64,000 nt of DNA from JBBDIJ01 sp040880485. GTDB taxonomy: Bacteria > Bacteroidota > Rhodothermia > Balneolales > Balneolaceae. This document shows, in pieces, positions 18,345-27,883 of the stretch (its first letter is position 1; each line of letters starts with the position of its first letter). The notes under the pieces were generated by a model. That model worked only from the letters and a program-made list of their open reading frames with translations, was not told the origin of the DNA and ran no database searches. Location of the stretch: the NCBI GenBank assembly GCA_040880485.1, contig JBBDIJ010000013.1:1-64000 (forward strand). Reading direction: 5' to 3'. A program made the translations under genes and the position numbers.

Positions 18345-18902
18345 CTACTCGTTTTGTTCCGAAAACTCTTCGAAGCTCATTTTCTGCCAGGATCCGGTTC
18401 CCACAAATCTCAACAGATCGGCAAATGTACCAGCCGGGAGAAGTCCCGGCTGTTGGCCGATCACCTCCCCACTCTTATTCATAAAGTAGGTGGTGGGAAC
18501 ACTTCTGTACTGAAGTGCACGAGCGAACTCCATCTCCGTAAAGTCCTGGCCCAAATAGACCAGAGGCCGGTTTGATTCGCTATTGATTCGAACCGGAATA
18601 AAGTAATTACGAACCTGCTCCTCTACTCTTTCATCCGGATAGACGGTCCCCTGCATATTTTGACAGTAGGGACACCACTCTGCATAGACATCAATCAGGA
18701 TCATCTTGTCCTCTTCAGCAGCAATCTCCAGAGCCCTCTCCATATAGACCCAGTCGAGGTTATCCGCCACAGCGCCGTCTCCGCTCTGTGCATTCGTCCG
18801 GAACGGGGCCAGAAGGATAAGAACCATCACATACCATACCCGGCTCCCGGCGAGAGATTGGAAGAACTTTGACTGAATAGTCATGACTCTGTTTCCGGTC
18901 AT
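18345..18902 (-). CDS. Exported thioredoxin-fold protein
   Basis: A 185-aa protein with a signal peptide or membrane anchor (hydrophobic stretch near residues 22-34, ending TNAQ) and a thioredoxin domain carrying a WCPYC active site. VPTTYFMNKSGEVIG contains the cis-Pro loop. It resembles the periplasmic thioredoxin-7/DUF255-like redox proteins of Bacteroidota, which reduce or form disulfides. An ATG six codons downstream (18884) is an equally good start. The metal regulator follows after six bases; why the two should be linked is unclear. Confidence 0.82.
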   Translation of the reverse strand: MTGNRVMTIQSKFFQSLAGSRVWYVMVLILLAPFRTNAQSGDGAVADNLDWVYMERALEIAAEEDKMILIDVYAEWCPYCQNMQGTVYPDERVEEQVRNYFIPVRINSESNRPLVYLGQDFTEMEFARALQYRSVPTTYFMNKSGEVIGQQPGLLPAGTFADLLRFVGTGSWQKMSFEEFSEQNE

Positions 18903-18984
18903 ATATACTTCATTCTGTTGGTTGTAATGCGTAGCGGAACGGCGTCACATCGGTTTAAAAAATATTACCTGAAAATACAGAAAG

Positions 18985-21441
18985 TTACTCTCTCTTGACA
19001 ACGATCAACGTCATATCGTCATGCTGTTCCACACCTCTTGTAAAGGTGGAAACTTCATGAAGGATGCGGTGGACTACTTCCTCTGAACTACCAGCCTGGT
19101 GGAAATAGACGAGGCGATGCAGCCGGTCCGTACCAAAAGAGTGGCGTGTCCGGTTTTCCGCCTCTACAATTCCATCTGTATAGAGTATCAGGAGATCGTC
19201 ACGATTGAATGAGACCACCTGTTCTCTGATATTGCTGTCGAAAAGCTCTCCACGTACCAGGCCTATGGCCAGGCCATCCGGAACAAGCGGGCGTAGTTCA
19301 TTTTTACTTCTGTCGTAGTGCAGAAGAGGATTGTGGCCGGCTCGTGCAAATCTGAATTCACCCTCCTTCAGATCTATAATTCCATAGAGCATGGATATAA
19401 AAGTACCTCTGCCGGTATGATTGAAGAAGAGTTCATTCGCTCTTTTCATTACCGAGACGCTGGATTCGTCCTCACGGCATAGCGCGTGAAGCATCCCCTT
19501 TACAAAAGTCATGTGAAAGGCCGCCTGAACTCCTTTTCCGCTTACATCTCCAATCACCACTGCTATGCGATTTTCATCCAGCTTCAGAAAATCGTAATAG
19601 TCGCCGCCCGTCTCCTGTGCCGGAAGGCACACAGCAGCCAAATCCAGGCCTTCAAACCGGGGCCTGGAATTAGGTAGAAACGATTGTTGCACCTTTCGTG
19701 CTATCTGAAGTTCATTTCGAATCCTCCTCTCTTTGGCAAGCTCTTCAATATAACCTGGCCGGAATCGGGGCAGCACTCCGGAGGGCTTGCCCCGGATTAT
19801 TGCTACCAAACCGAACAGCAGGAGCCCTCCAGCGATGGTCAGGGTAAGCAGAAATGCATGTGTATCCGGCGATCCGGGAACGATCCAACCGCCGGAAGTA
19901 TGAATCATCGACTCGGCGAGAGTACAAGCAATCAGCGGAGTTAAAAAATCTCTGCGGGCAAACAGCACTCCCAGAACTGCACCAAAGAGTGCAGAAAGAA
20001 TCCATTCATCACGGCCGGGGTGAAAAACAAACTCGAGAGGTGTGAACAGGCCAAAAATCAGTGCCGATATGACCACTGTAAAAAGAGTTCCGGAAGAGTA
20101 ATTTCCGAGCTTCCCCAGTAGCAACAGAAAGATCGTCTGCATAAACAGAATGCTAAATAGAACACTCACAAGCAGCCCGGCCGGAGCTGATGCGAAGAGA
20201 AGACGAGGGGTAAAAACCTGGGTCACTCCCAAAGATGCCGAGGGGAAAATCCATAAATAGATGGCAACCATAGCTACCAGAATCACAGACCAGAGAACCC
20301 CGTGTAAAATGGATCGTCCCAGTGGTCGGTTCAGCAGTGGCCCGGTCCGGAGCAGATCGAGTGTCCTCACCCGGCCCGCCATATATTGCCTTGCTACAGA
20401 CTCTCCGGTTACCGTCACTATAAAATAGCCAAGGGATACAAATGCGCCTGTCACACCGGCAAAAACCAGTGGAAGCATCACATCAATCCAGTTGAGTGAG
20501 CCGGGGTACAGAATCATGCTTCTCAACCAGCCAAGTAGCTCTGTGCCTGGAATAACCACGCCTGCGGCAATGGTGATGGGTATAGCCGTCTTCACGTCAA
20601 CCACTCTGGACCGCAATCGAATATAGAGCTCGGAAAGCACCCAGAAAAAGAAGAAAACCAGCAGGAGACCTTGTAGTACTCTCGTCAGCGTAAGTGCCCA
20701 TATGGACTCTCTTTGTAGATCCAGCCAATTTGCTTCCAATGCAATCAATTCGCCAAACAGCCCCAGCCTGACCACCAGCTCTGCCTCGAATCCATCGGGC
20801 GTGTCCACAGCTTGCCAATAGAGGGTAATACCTTCATTTGAGAGTGCTGGTGGCATCACTACCGACTGAAGAGTGAATCGTTCGCGGGGCCAGGCACTCA
20901 CTCTCAGAATCCGTTCTGCAATGGCCACCGCCTCGTCTTGCCCGATCGGATCGGGATCGCCAGTCACTTCGGCAAGCCGGACCCTGTCGCTATTTCTGAG
21001 TTCCAGCCATTCGCCTGCATCGTTGTAGCGAAGCTGTATGGCGGCTGTCAGGCTCTGTGAAAACGGTATCTGAACTCTGCCAGGCTGCTGACCGGTATGG
21101 TACAGATCTACCTGCCATCCGGAGAGTGGGTAGAGTTGCTGAAATTCTGGGTTTTCGTGATGTCGGGTAAGAAGGCCGGCTCTCTGAAGGGAATCGGCCA
21201 ACCCCTTGTGAACCGTGTAATATGCATCCAGAACGGAGTCGTCCTGTTTAAATCCATATCTCTCAAGTGTCTCTGTTGCCCTCTGCATTGCAGAATCGCT
21301 CCCCAGAGTGGCATCTGCACCATTCAAAGGATGGAGACCGGGGCCTGAATACCATACCCACAGAACCGACAGAAGTGCCGCCAACATCAGCAGCAGATCT
21401 GTGAAACCTGGTCTATATTCTGTTTTCAATTTGGAACCCAT
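18985..21441 (-). CDS. Membrane PP2C-type Ser/Thr phosphatase (RsbU/SpoIIE-like)
   Basis: An 818-aa signalling protein. One membrane segment near residues 13-30 is followed by an extracytoplasmic region to about residue 250. A membrane domain of about eight helices (about 255-555) comes next, and a cytoplasmic PP2C/SpoIIE domain occupies the last 230 residues. The phosphatase has the metal-binding GGDYYD, GDVSGKG and a late DD (QHDDMTL). A linker helix (RNELQIARKVQQSFLP) precedes it, as in RsbU. The output is likely an anti-sigma-factor antagonist, but none is nearby. Part of the membrane domain recalls CPBP proteases without their catalytic residues. Divergent from the NRDE gene. Confidence 0.85.
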   Translation of the reverse strand: MGSKLKTEYRPGFTDLLLMLAALLSVLWVWYSGPGLHPLNGADATLGSDSAMQRATETLERYGFKQDDSVLDAYYTVHKGLADSLQRAGLLTRHHENPEFQQLYPLSGWQVDLYHTGQQPGRVQIPFSQSLTAAIQLRYNDAGEWLELRNSDRVRLAEVTGDPDPIGQDEAVAIAERILRVSAWPRERFTLQSVVMPPALSNEGITLYWQAVDTPDGFEAELVVRLGLFGELIALEANWLDLQRESIWALTLTRVLQGLLLVFFFFWVLSELYIRLRSRVVDVKTAIPITIAAGVVIPGTELLGWLRSMILYPGSLNWIDVMLPLVFAGVTGAFVSLGYFIVTVTGESVARQYMAGRVRTLDLLRTGPLLNRPLGRSILHGVLWSVILVAMVAIYLWIFPSASLGVTQVFTPRLLFASAPAGLLVSVLFSILFMQTIFLLLLGKLGNYSSGTLFTVVISALIFGLFTPLEFVFHPGRDEWILSALFGAVLGVLFARRDFLTPLIACTLAESMIHTSGGWIVPGSPDTHAFLLTLTIAGGLLLFGLVAIIRGKPSGVLPRFRPGYIEELAKERRIRNELQIARKVQQSFLPNSRPRFEGLDLAAVCLPAQETGGDYYDFLKLDENRIAVVIGDVSGKGVQAAFHMTFVKGMLHALCREDESSVSVMKRANELFFNHTGRGTFISMLYGIIDLKEGEFRFARAGHNPLLHYDRSKNELRPLVPDGLAIGLVRGELFDSNIREQVVSFNRDDLLILYTDGIVEAENRTRHSFGTDRLHRLVYFHQAGSSEEVVHRILHEVSTFTRGVEQHDDMTLIVVKRE

Positions 21442-21588
21442 ACACGTCTACAGATGCAAATCAGTTCTCCGGAAATTTTATTGAATGGCCGTGAATCAAA
21501 AAACGTTTATATGAAGCCAGACCTTCTTCCAAAGAGAGCCTGTAAGATACATATTGAACAGAAGATAACTCAAGACCGCATCATTCTC

Positions 21589-22386
21589 ATGTGCCTTCTT
21601 CTTGTTGCCTGGAAAAAAATACCTGGTGTACCCCTCCTGATCGCAGCAAACCGCGACGAGTTTTACAACCGAGCTTCAGAGCCCGCTCATTTCTGGCCGG
21701 AAGAACCGAATCTGTTGGCTGGCAGGGATATGAAGAAGGGTGGAACCTGGCTCGGCCTCCATCGAACCGGTAAAATAGCAGCGCTAACCAATTATCGTGA
21801 TCTCAAAAGGGCGAAGTCAGGGGAAAAAAGTCGTGGCGAATTGCCAGTCAGATACCTGAATTCCGACATCTCTGCATCCCGGTTCCCTGAAATGATCTCG
21901 TCGGAGATGAATCTTTACGACGGGTTTAACATGCTGCTGTACGATTCACACTCGCTGTGGTACTTCTCCAACAGGGAACCGAAAGGTCGTGGAGAAGCAA
22001 AGAGTCTGACAGAAGGTGTATATGGATTAAGTAATGCTTTTTTGAACACTCCATGGCCCAAAATAGAGAAAACCAGGAGCCGTTTTAAAAAACTTATTAC
22101 TACATCGGCAATATCTGAACTGGGGCTGTTCGAGCTCCTCACAGACCGTGAAACCTGGCCTTCCGGGAAGCTTCCGGACACCGGCTTGACACCGGAGATG
22201 GAGGAAGCGGTATCCGCTCCTTTCATAAAAACTGAACATTATGGAACCCGTTGCACTACCCTGCTCTGGGTATATGAAGATGGACAAGCACGATTCATAG
22301 AGAGAAGCTACTATCCGGGCGGATGCCGTGTGTCCGGGCAGAAGGAGTTTGAATTGAACCTGAACCTGAATCTGAATCTGAATTAG
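21589..22386 (+). CDS. NRDE family protein (TANGO2-like)
   Basis: A 265-aa member of the NRDE/TANGO2 family, named for the conserved Asn-Arg-Asp-Glu seen here in AANRDEFY. The start MCLLLVAW puts Cys at position 2, as in the family. GGTWLGLH.TGKIAALTNYR and the later GLSNAFLNTPWPKI block also match. Eukaryotic TANGO2 is linked to heme or lipid handling; bacterial roles are not settled. A frame upstream to 21454 adds 45 unconserved residues and is rejected. The C terminus is five Leu-Asn pairs encoded by a hexanucleotide repeat that runs into the stop codon. Convergent with the TPR gene, eight bases away. Confidence 0.85.
   Translation: MCLLLVAWKKIPGVPLLIAANRDEFYNRASEPAHFWPEEPNLLAGRDMKKGGTWLGLHRTGKIAALTNYRDLKRAKSGEKSRGELPVRYLNSDISASRFPEMISSEMNLYDGFNMLLYDSHSLWYFSNREPKGRGEAKSLTEGVYGLSNAFLNTPWPKIEKTRSRFKKLITTSAISELGLFELLTDRETWPSGKLPDTGLTPEMEEAVSAPFIKTEHYGTRCTTLLWVYEDGQARFIERSYYPGGCRVSGQKEFELNLNLNLNLN
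22354..22383 (+). repeat. Hexanucleotide tandem repeat (YTGAAY x5)
   Basis: Five consecutive six-base units (TTGAAC, CTGAAC, then CTGAAT three times) end directly at the TAG stop of the NRDE gene. They encode five Leu-Asn pairs. Unit gain or loss would change tail length without shifting the frame. Confidence 0.9.
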
Positions 22387-22394
22387 AGGAGATT

Positions 22395-23546
22395 CTACAG
22401 GTCGGACATCCGCTCTGAAGCTCTTCTTCTGAGTTCTCTATCCGTATCCAAACTTTGCACTCTGCGAAAGTAGAAAGCGGCAGTATCCCGATTCTGTAAA
22501 CGCTCTGCCGTCACACCCGCATAGTAGGCACTCAATGCGAGAAAACGCCGGGAGGCCTGGTTCGGGAGGCGAAGCCCGGCCATATAGCTCGATTCGAATG
22601 CTTCATAGGCCTCCTCATATCTGAGAAATCGAACCAGGATCCGGCCACGCCAGTGCATTAGTTCCTCAACAAGCAGGTCATAATTTGCCAGGCCCGATTC
22701 ATCCCACCTGTAAAGAAGGCTCTCGATCCTCTCCAGTGCCCTTCTGTCCTGGTTCTGCTCGAAGAGGGAGCGGACATAAAGACGCTGGTAGAAGGAGTTA
22801 TCCGGGTATCTGTCTGTAAGCAGTTGTAAATGCTCCGTGGCACGGCTGTACTCATTTTCATAGTTCAATCGAATATTCCCGAGAAAGTAGAGTGCCTCGG
22901 GTCTGGCGAATATCGCATCCTCACTTGCTCTCTCCAGTAGTTCGAGCCCCTTCACCCGGTCCCCGTCGGGTAGCAGCCACGACACAGCCCTCACCAGTGT
23001 GTAGGCTTCCGGAAGATAGTCGGCATAATAGAGAATCAGCCCTTCGGCCAGGTCGTTGTCCGGCAGATCAGGGGCGATCTCCTTCAAACGCTGGTGTGCC
23101 TGAAGTGCACGACGTGCGGTACGGATACTTACAATCCAGCGCTCCCTGTTGGCGTGTTGCCTGGCTGCATACCCTTGTGCCACAGCCTGAATCACCCAGG
23201 CGTCGGGATGGTTTGGCTCTCCTTCCAGTAGTTCTTCGGCAGCACGGACGGCATCATCCATTCTCTCAAACAGCTGCTCATCATATGTTTCATCCTCCAG
23301 GTCTACAAGAACCACCCACCAGAACTCCATCGCATCCCAGAGTGTCCATATAGGATGTTCCGGAAGCTCCTCTCTCCATTCGCTCAGAAGTAGCTGCGCC
23401 TCAGCCGGAGAGCGGTTGTACAGAGAGTCGATAGCCCCGCGCGCTGCCTCCCTGAAGGAGTCATCATATACCAAAACCGGTGTCTGTGCCTGGAGGGTAA
23501 AAAGGGGAATCCAGAAAATAGCGAGAAGAAGGAGAGATCGTTTCAT
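22395..23546 (-). CDS. Exported TPR-type helical repeat protein
   Basis: A 383-aa protein with a signal peptide (about 20 residues, ending LQAQ) and an all-helical body. Helical repeats with TPR character cover much of it, for example the segments around RPEALYFLGNIRLNYENEYSRATEHL and EEAYEAFESSYMAG. It is rich in Glu, Arg and Leu. No catalytic motif is visible, so it is likely a periplasmic scaffold. The ATG at 23546 is chosen because the signal peptide begins there. It is 40 bases after rluB on the same strand but need not share its function. Confidence 0.7.
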   Translation of the reverse strand: MKRSLLLLAIFWIPLFTLQAQTPVLVYDDSFREAARGAIDSLYNRSPAEAQLLLSEWREELPEHPIWTLWDAMEFWWVVLVDLEDETYDEQLFERMDDAVRAAEELLEGEPNHPDAWVIQAVAQGYAARQHANRERWIVSIRTARRALQAHQRLKEIAPDLPDNDLAEGLILYYADYLPEAYTLVRAVSWLLPDGDRVKGLELLERASEDAIFARPEALYFLGNIRLNYENEYSRATEHLQLLTDRYPDNSFYQRLYVRSLFEQNQDRRALERIESLLYRWDESGLANYDLLVEELMHWRGRILVRFLRYEEAYEAFESSYMAGLRLPNQASRRFLALSAYYAGVTAERLQNRDTAAFYFRRVQSLDTDRELRRRASERMSDL

Positions 23547-23586
23547 AGACAGATAACGCAACATCTGTTCAGATCATACATCTGAT

Positions 23587-24480
23587 TCAATCCCGGTCGT
23601 TGTCATTAAACTCAAGCGGCTGAAGCTTTACCATCTTTCTCAAAGCATTCACCTCCTCCTTGCGAAGATAGCGCCAGCGGCCTACTCTCAGATCTTTGTC
23701 ACTTAAACGGGCGTATCGAACTCTTTTCAATCGAACCACCTGAGCCCCAAAGTGTGAAATCATACGCCTGATCAGATGATTTCTACCCTCATGGACCGTA
23801 ATGGCAAGTGTTCGGTCATCGGTCGGATCACGTTCGATATGTTCAGCCCTGGCAGGGCCGTCCTCGAGCGTCACGCCGTGGACCAGCTCCAGCAACTGCT
23901 CGTCACTAAGTGGCTGGTCTGAAGTAGCCTCATACACTTTTTTCACTTTGTACGAGGGGTGCATCAATCTGTGTGCGAGATCTCCGTCATTGGTTAGGAG
24001 CAACAGCCCCATCGTATCCCGATCAAGACGGCCGACCGGATAGACTCTCTGACCTGTAGCATCCTCAACGGAATCCAACACCGTATTTCTCCCTTTTTCG
24101 TCATCCGTTGTACTGATGGTGTCCTTCGCTTTATTTAGTAAAATATAGATAAACGGTTCCAGCGTCACATGTTGTCCGTTTACCTCAACCCGGTCGGTAA
24201 TTTTCACTTTCGTACCAAGCTCCGTTACTCTCTGGCCGTTCACAAGCACTCTGCCCTCGCTAATCCACTCATCCGCATCCCTGCGGGAGCAGAAACCGGC
24301 ATGAGCTATAAACTTGTTGATCCGTATATCATCCTTCAGGTGCTTCTCCTGGCGGGCCATTCCGGACACCTTCCGACTGGCGTATCCGCCTGGTCGTACT
24401 TTTTTTCCGCTATCGCCACTTCTCCGCGGACGGTCGTTTTCGCCACTGCTGTTCTTCTCTCCCCGTCGCTGCCTGCTCAC
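23587..24480 (-). CDS. rluB: 23S rRNA pseudouridine synthase, RsuA/RluB family
   Basis: A 297-aa protein that makes pseudouridine in rRNA. A basic, low-complexity N-terminal extension (1-50) precedes an S4 RNA-binding domain (INKFIAHAGFCSRRDADEWI). The synthase domain has the catalytic GRLDRDTMGLLLLTNDG, and the C-terminal EGRNHLIRRM is the family motif. RluB is the best guess; RluF or RsuA specificity cannot be excluded. The GTG start overlaps the scpB stop by four bases (GTGA), suggesting translational coupling. This scpB-rluB order is common in many bacteria. Confidence 0.88.
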   Translation of the reverse strand: MSRQRRGEKNSSGENDRPRRSGDSGKKVRPGGYASRKVSGMARQEKHLKDDIRINKFIAHAGFCSRRDADEWISEGRVLVNGQRVTELGTKVKITDRVEVNGQHVTLEPFIYILLNKAKDTISTTDDEKGRNTVLDSVEDATGQRVYPVGRLDRDTMGLLLLTNDGDLAHRLMHPSYKVKKVYEATSDQPLSDEQLLELVHGVTLEDGPARAEHIERDPTDDRTLAITVHEGRNHLIRRMISHFGAQVVRLKRVRYARLSDKDLRVGRWRYLRKEEVNALRKMVKLQPLEFNDNDRD

Positions 24481-25220
24481 TTCTCCTCCGAATTTCGATT
24501 CTCCTCGTCCCCATTATGCGGCGGGTCCTCCACCGTATCATCAGCATCATCAGACCCGCGATCTCCGAATCGATCCAGAATCTCTTCAGCCGTCTCTTCG
24601 TCCAGCTCCATCTGTCGCTCCATCAAAAGCCTGCGATGTTCAGCCATATCATCATCCTTCAGGATCTCCTCTATTTCTCTCGGCTGAGGAAGTTCATCTA
24701 CAGAGTTGATACCGAAATGCTTGAGAAAGTGATCCGTCGTCTTGTAGAGCAGAGGTTTTCCGGGCGAGTCGGCCCGGCCGGATACACGCACAAGCATCTT
24801 CTCCAGAAGCTGTCTCAGTATGTATCCGGAGTCGACCCCCCGGATCTCATCCACCTCCGGTTTTGTAATGGGCTGCCGATAGGCCACAATCGCCAGAGTC
24901 TCTACAGCGGACCGGGAGAGTTTCCGATAGGCGTTTTCGTGTTGAAAAATGCTTAGCCAGGGGTGATACCTCGATCGCGTGGTAAACGTGTACCCACCCG
25001 CAACCCGGTCGATCCGAAACGAGAGATCATTCTCGTCATATCTCCGGTTCAACCGATCGACCATCGCTTCAACCGAAGCTTCATCGAGTTGAACCTCCTC
25101 TTCGGACTCAGTTATGATACCGGCTACATGATCCCAGGAGATCGGATCGGGACTGGCAAAAATCAGTGCCTCAACCACCGATTCCAGTCTCGTACCGTCC
25201 ACAAAACGATAATCTGTCAT
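24477..25220 (-). CDS. scpB: Segregation and condensation protein B
   Basis: ScpB (247 aa) is the winged-helix kleisin partner of SMC-ScpA in chromosome condensation. The core matches: VVEALIFASPDPIS at the start, then LSRSAVETLAIVAYRQPITKPEVDEIRGVDS and the TTDHFLKHFGINSVDELP segment. The C-terminal 60 residues are acidic and low-complexity. It is coupled to rluB by a four-base overlap. scpA, often the upstream neighbour, is not in the window; priA is upstream instead, 109 bases away. Confidence 0.93.
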   Translation of the reverse strand: MTDYRFVDGTRLESVVEALIFASPDPISWDHVAGIITESEEEVQLDEASVEAMVDRLNRRYDENDLSFRIDRVAGGYTFTTRSRYHPWLSIFQHENAYRKLSRSAVETLAIVAYRQPITKPEVDEIRGVDSGYILRQLLEKMLVRVSGRADSPGKPLLYKTTDHFLKHFGINSVDELPQPREIEEILKDDDMAEHRRLLMERQMELDEETAEEILDRFGDRGSDDADDTVEDPPHNGDEENRNSEEK

Positions 25221-25329
25221 GACATTACTGCGTATAGTCTTTAGAATCTGTGTAAAATAGTGTTTTCTGAACTGTCTCCATAACCTCCGGATTCTGACAG
25301 ATCAGATGGGTGAGACCGGTTGCCCGACA

Positions 25330-27759
25330 CTACTCCGTAGCATCGACGTTCACATTGATACGGACGGAACCGGAACCGTCAGGTTTCTCACTCTCCCACT
25401 CCTCAAACATCCGGTCGAACAGAGTTGAAATACCGTCTGCGTTCAACCCGGGCTTCAGTTTTAGAATGACTTCCCAATAGTAGTGACCGTGCATCCACTC
25501 AATCACAGCAGGTGCAGGGCCGTGAACCGATCCGGCTGGAAGGTTCCGCCGCAACAGACCGGCGAACACTTCTGCCGATTGCGCAGCCTTCCCTGAAGAC
25601 CTGCTTTTGAACTCAAATTTCGCAAGGCGGGAATAGGGAGGGTATAACAGGTTCATTCTCTGTTCCAGCTCCGATTTTGCAAAACCATGATAATCATGAC
25701 GTTGCGCAAACCCCACAGCCGGGTGATCCGGCTTCCAGGTCTGAACCCACACATGCCCCCTCTTTTCGGCACGGCCGGCACGACCGGCCACCTGACTGAT
25801 CAGCTGAAACAGGCGTTCGCCGGACCGGTACGACGGGAATGCGAGTTCATTCTCTGCCTGCAATACCCCGACTACGGTTACATTCGGAAAGTCCAGTCCC
25901 TTTGAGACCAGCTGGGTGCCGATCAATATATCGGCCTGGCCGGATAGAAAACGATCATAGATTTTCTGATGCGCATACTTGCCACTGGTACTGTCCCGAT
26001 CCATTCGCAACAGCACTGCATCCGGAAAGAGCCTGGCCACCTCCTCTTCTACCTGCTGAGTACCCGATCCCTGCAGAATGAGGTCGCTGGATCCACAGGA
26101 TTCACACGCCCGGTCGACCCGACGGGAATACCCGCTGTAGTGGCAAAGAAGCAGATCCCGTTTACGGTGGTACGTAAGGCTCACCGAACAGTCGGGGCTC
26201 TGCGGTATATGGCCACATGCGCCACACTGAATGTACGTCGCGTACCCCCGACGATTGTAGAGCAAAATTACTTGCTCCTTGCGCGATAGAGCCCCTTCAA
26301 TCGCCTGAAAGAGTTCGACGGTCAACGGGCCTCTCATGGCGTTACGATAGTGCTTCAGGTCAAGCACCCGTATATTCGGCATCTCTCCCCCGGGCCGCTC
26401 CGGAAGTTCCAGAAGTGTATGCTTCCCCTTCCTGGCAGCATAGAGTGAATTCATCGATGGAGTCGCACTTCCCATGATGACCACCGCCTCCTCCTGCCGT
26501 GCCCGTACCAGTGCCACATCCCTGGCATGATATCGCGGAGCAGGGTCAAACTGCTTGTACGAGCTGTCATGCTCCTCATCGATGACGTACAATCCCGGAT
26601 TTTGAACCGGTGCAAACAATGCCGACCGGGGGCCTATTGCCACTCTCTTCTCGCCGGATTGAAGGGCCCGCCACGCCTCTGCCCTCTCACGATCGCCAAG
26701 ACGGCTGTGCAGAACGGCAATCCGGTTCCCGAAAATACGTCGAAAACGGTATACCGTCTGAGGTGTGAGTGCGATTTCCGGAACCAGGATCACAGCCCCC
26801 TTGCCCAGTTCAAGTGCTCTCTTCAAAGCGTGTATATAGATCTCCGTCTTCCCCGACCCGGTAACCCCGTGAAGCAAAAAACTTCGAAAACGATCGCTCT
26901 CCATCGCCTCCACTACCGGTGAAAGAAGATCTTCCTGCGCCTCGGTAAGTACAGAGATGGAATCGGGGTCCTCCGCCTCGTCACTCAATTCTGATGGCTC
27001 TTCCCGATAGAACTTCTGTATGAGCCCCTCCTTTTCCATTCGCTTGAGAGTGTATGGAGTCAACAATGGATGTTGAATCAACTCCTTCTGGGGGGCTGGC
27101 AATTCCAGCGTAGCAATAAGCCGGTACCCCTCTACCCACTTTGGTGCCTCCTTCCCTGGTGCGGGAAGCTGACTTTCCAACCGCTTTTGTTGCCGTTCAT
27201 CTCTCCGATCCCACCAGACCACACTTCTCCGCTCCCCGATTTCAGATGGTTCCTCCCAAATCTCCAACACTCCCCTCCTGAGCAGAGATTTCAGGCGTGC
27301 AGCCTCATCTCCATCTCTCCACCGTTTTCGCACCTCCTGGAGAGCTGCACTTCTCTCCAGAAACTCCTCAACCATCTGCTTCTCCAGCTCATTCAGCTCG
27401 TTCACCACTACAGATTCTGCTACCCGAACTCTCTTCTCGGACTGAAAATTGAGACCTGGCGGAAGAGTGGCCTGTATGGCCTCTCCCCATGAGCAGTAGT
27501 AGAAGCGATGTATCCACTCCGTAAGTGTCAGGAGCCCTTCATCCAGTACAGGTTTTCGATCCAGCACCCGCAGTACCGGTTTCGTACGAAAGGAGGGAAC
27601 TTCGGAGTGCAGGCGGACTACCATCCCGATGGACCGTTGATTCCCGAAGGAGACCCAGACCCGCACACCGGGAACCAGCTCTAACCCGGCCGGTACGGAG
27701 TAGGTAAAACAGCGGCGAACCGGTGTGGGGAAGGCGATCTCTGCAAAACGGTTGGACAT
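25330..27759 (-). CDS. priA: Primosomal protein N' (PriA helicase)
   Basis: PriA (809 aa) reloads the replisome at repaired forks. An N-terminal DNA-binding domain begins MSNRFAEIAFP. The helicase has Walker A GVTGSGKT (298-305), DEEHD, GSATPS and a C-terminal GTQLVSKGLDFPNVT / QVAGRAGR. The cysteine-rich insert has Cys at 512, 515, 524, 539, 552 and 555, but Ser at 521 and 542 where the family has Cys. By the E. coli/Klebsiella assignment both belong to one of the two zinc sites. The start at 27759 is set by homology; the longer frame to 27876 enters the purU leader. Divergent from purU. Confidence 0.95.
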   Translation of the reverse strand: MSNRFAEIAFPTPVRRCFTYSVPAGLELVPGVRVWVSFGNQRSIGMVVRLHSEVPSFRTKPVLRVLDRKPVLDEGLLTLTEWIHRFYYCSWGEAIQATLPPGLNFQSEKRVRVAESVVVNELNELEKQMVEEFLERSAALQEVRKRWRDGDEAARLKSLLRRGVLEIWEEPSEIGERRSVVWWDRRDERQQKRLESQLPAPGKEAPKWVEGYRLIATLELPAPQKELIQHPLLTPYTLKRMEKEGLIQKFYREEPSELSDEAEDPDSISVLTEAQEDLLSPVVEAMESDRFRSFLLHGVTGSGKTEIYIHALKRALELGKGAVILVPEIALTPQTVYRFRRIFGNRIAVLHSRLGDRERAEAWRALQSGEKRVAIGPRSALFAPVQNPGLYVIDEEHDSSYKQFDPAPRYHARDVALVRARQEEAVVIMGSATPSMNSLYAARKGKHTLLELPERPGGEMPNIRVLDLKHYRNAMRGPLTVELFQAIEGALSRKEQVILLYNRRGYATYIQCGACGHIPQSPDCSVSLTYHRKRDLLLCHYSGYSRRVDRACESCGSSDLILQGSGTQQVEEEVARLFPDAVLLRMDRDSTSGKYAHQKIYDRFLSGQADILIGTQLVSKGLDFPNVTVVGVLQAENELAFPSYRSGERLFQLISQVAGRAGRAEKRGHVWVQTWKPDHPAVGFAQRHDYHGFAKSELEQRMNLLYPPYSRLAKFEFKSRSSGKAAQSAEVFAGLLRRNLPAGSVHGPAPAVIEWMHGHYYWEVILKLKPGLNADGISTLFDRMFEEWESEKPDGSGSVRINVNVDATE

Positions 27760-27837
27760 AAAGGCAGCGTTTCCGGCGTAAACTGAAAAATCCGATCTTT
27801 TTCGTCTGTAGTTCTTAACTTTCGCAACTGAATCAGC

Positions 27838-27855
27838 ATCCGGGGGCTCCCGGAT
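27838..27855. promoter_or_regulatory. Hairpin in purU leader
   Basis: ATCCGGG (27838-27844) and CCCGGAT (27849-27855) form a perfect 7-bp stem around GGCT. It ends 28 bases before the purU TTG start and lies within the 124-base priA/purU gap. There is no T-run on the purU strand. It might modulate purU translation or be an operator; the evidence is structural only. Confidence 0.35.
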
Positions 27856-27883
27856 AACCTTAATCCAGGCAAGCAAAAATACA

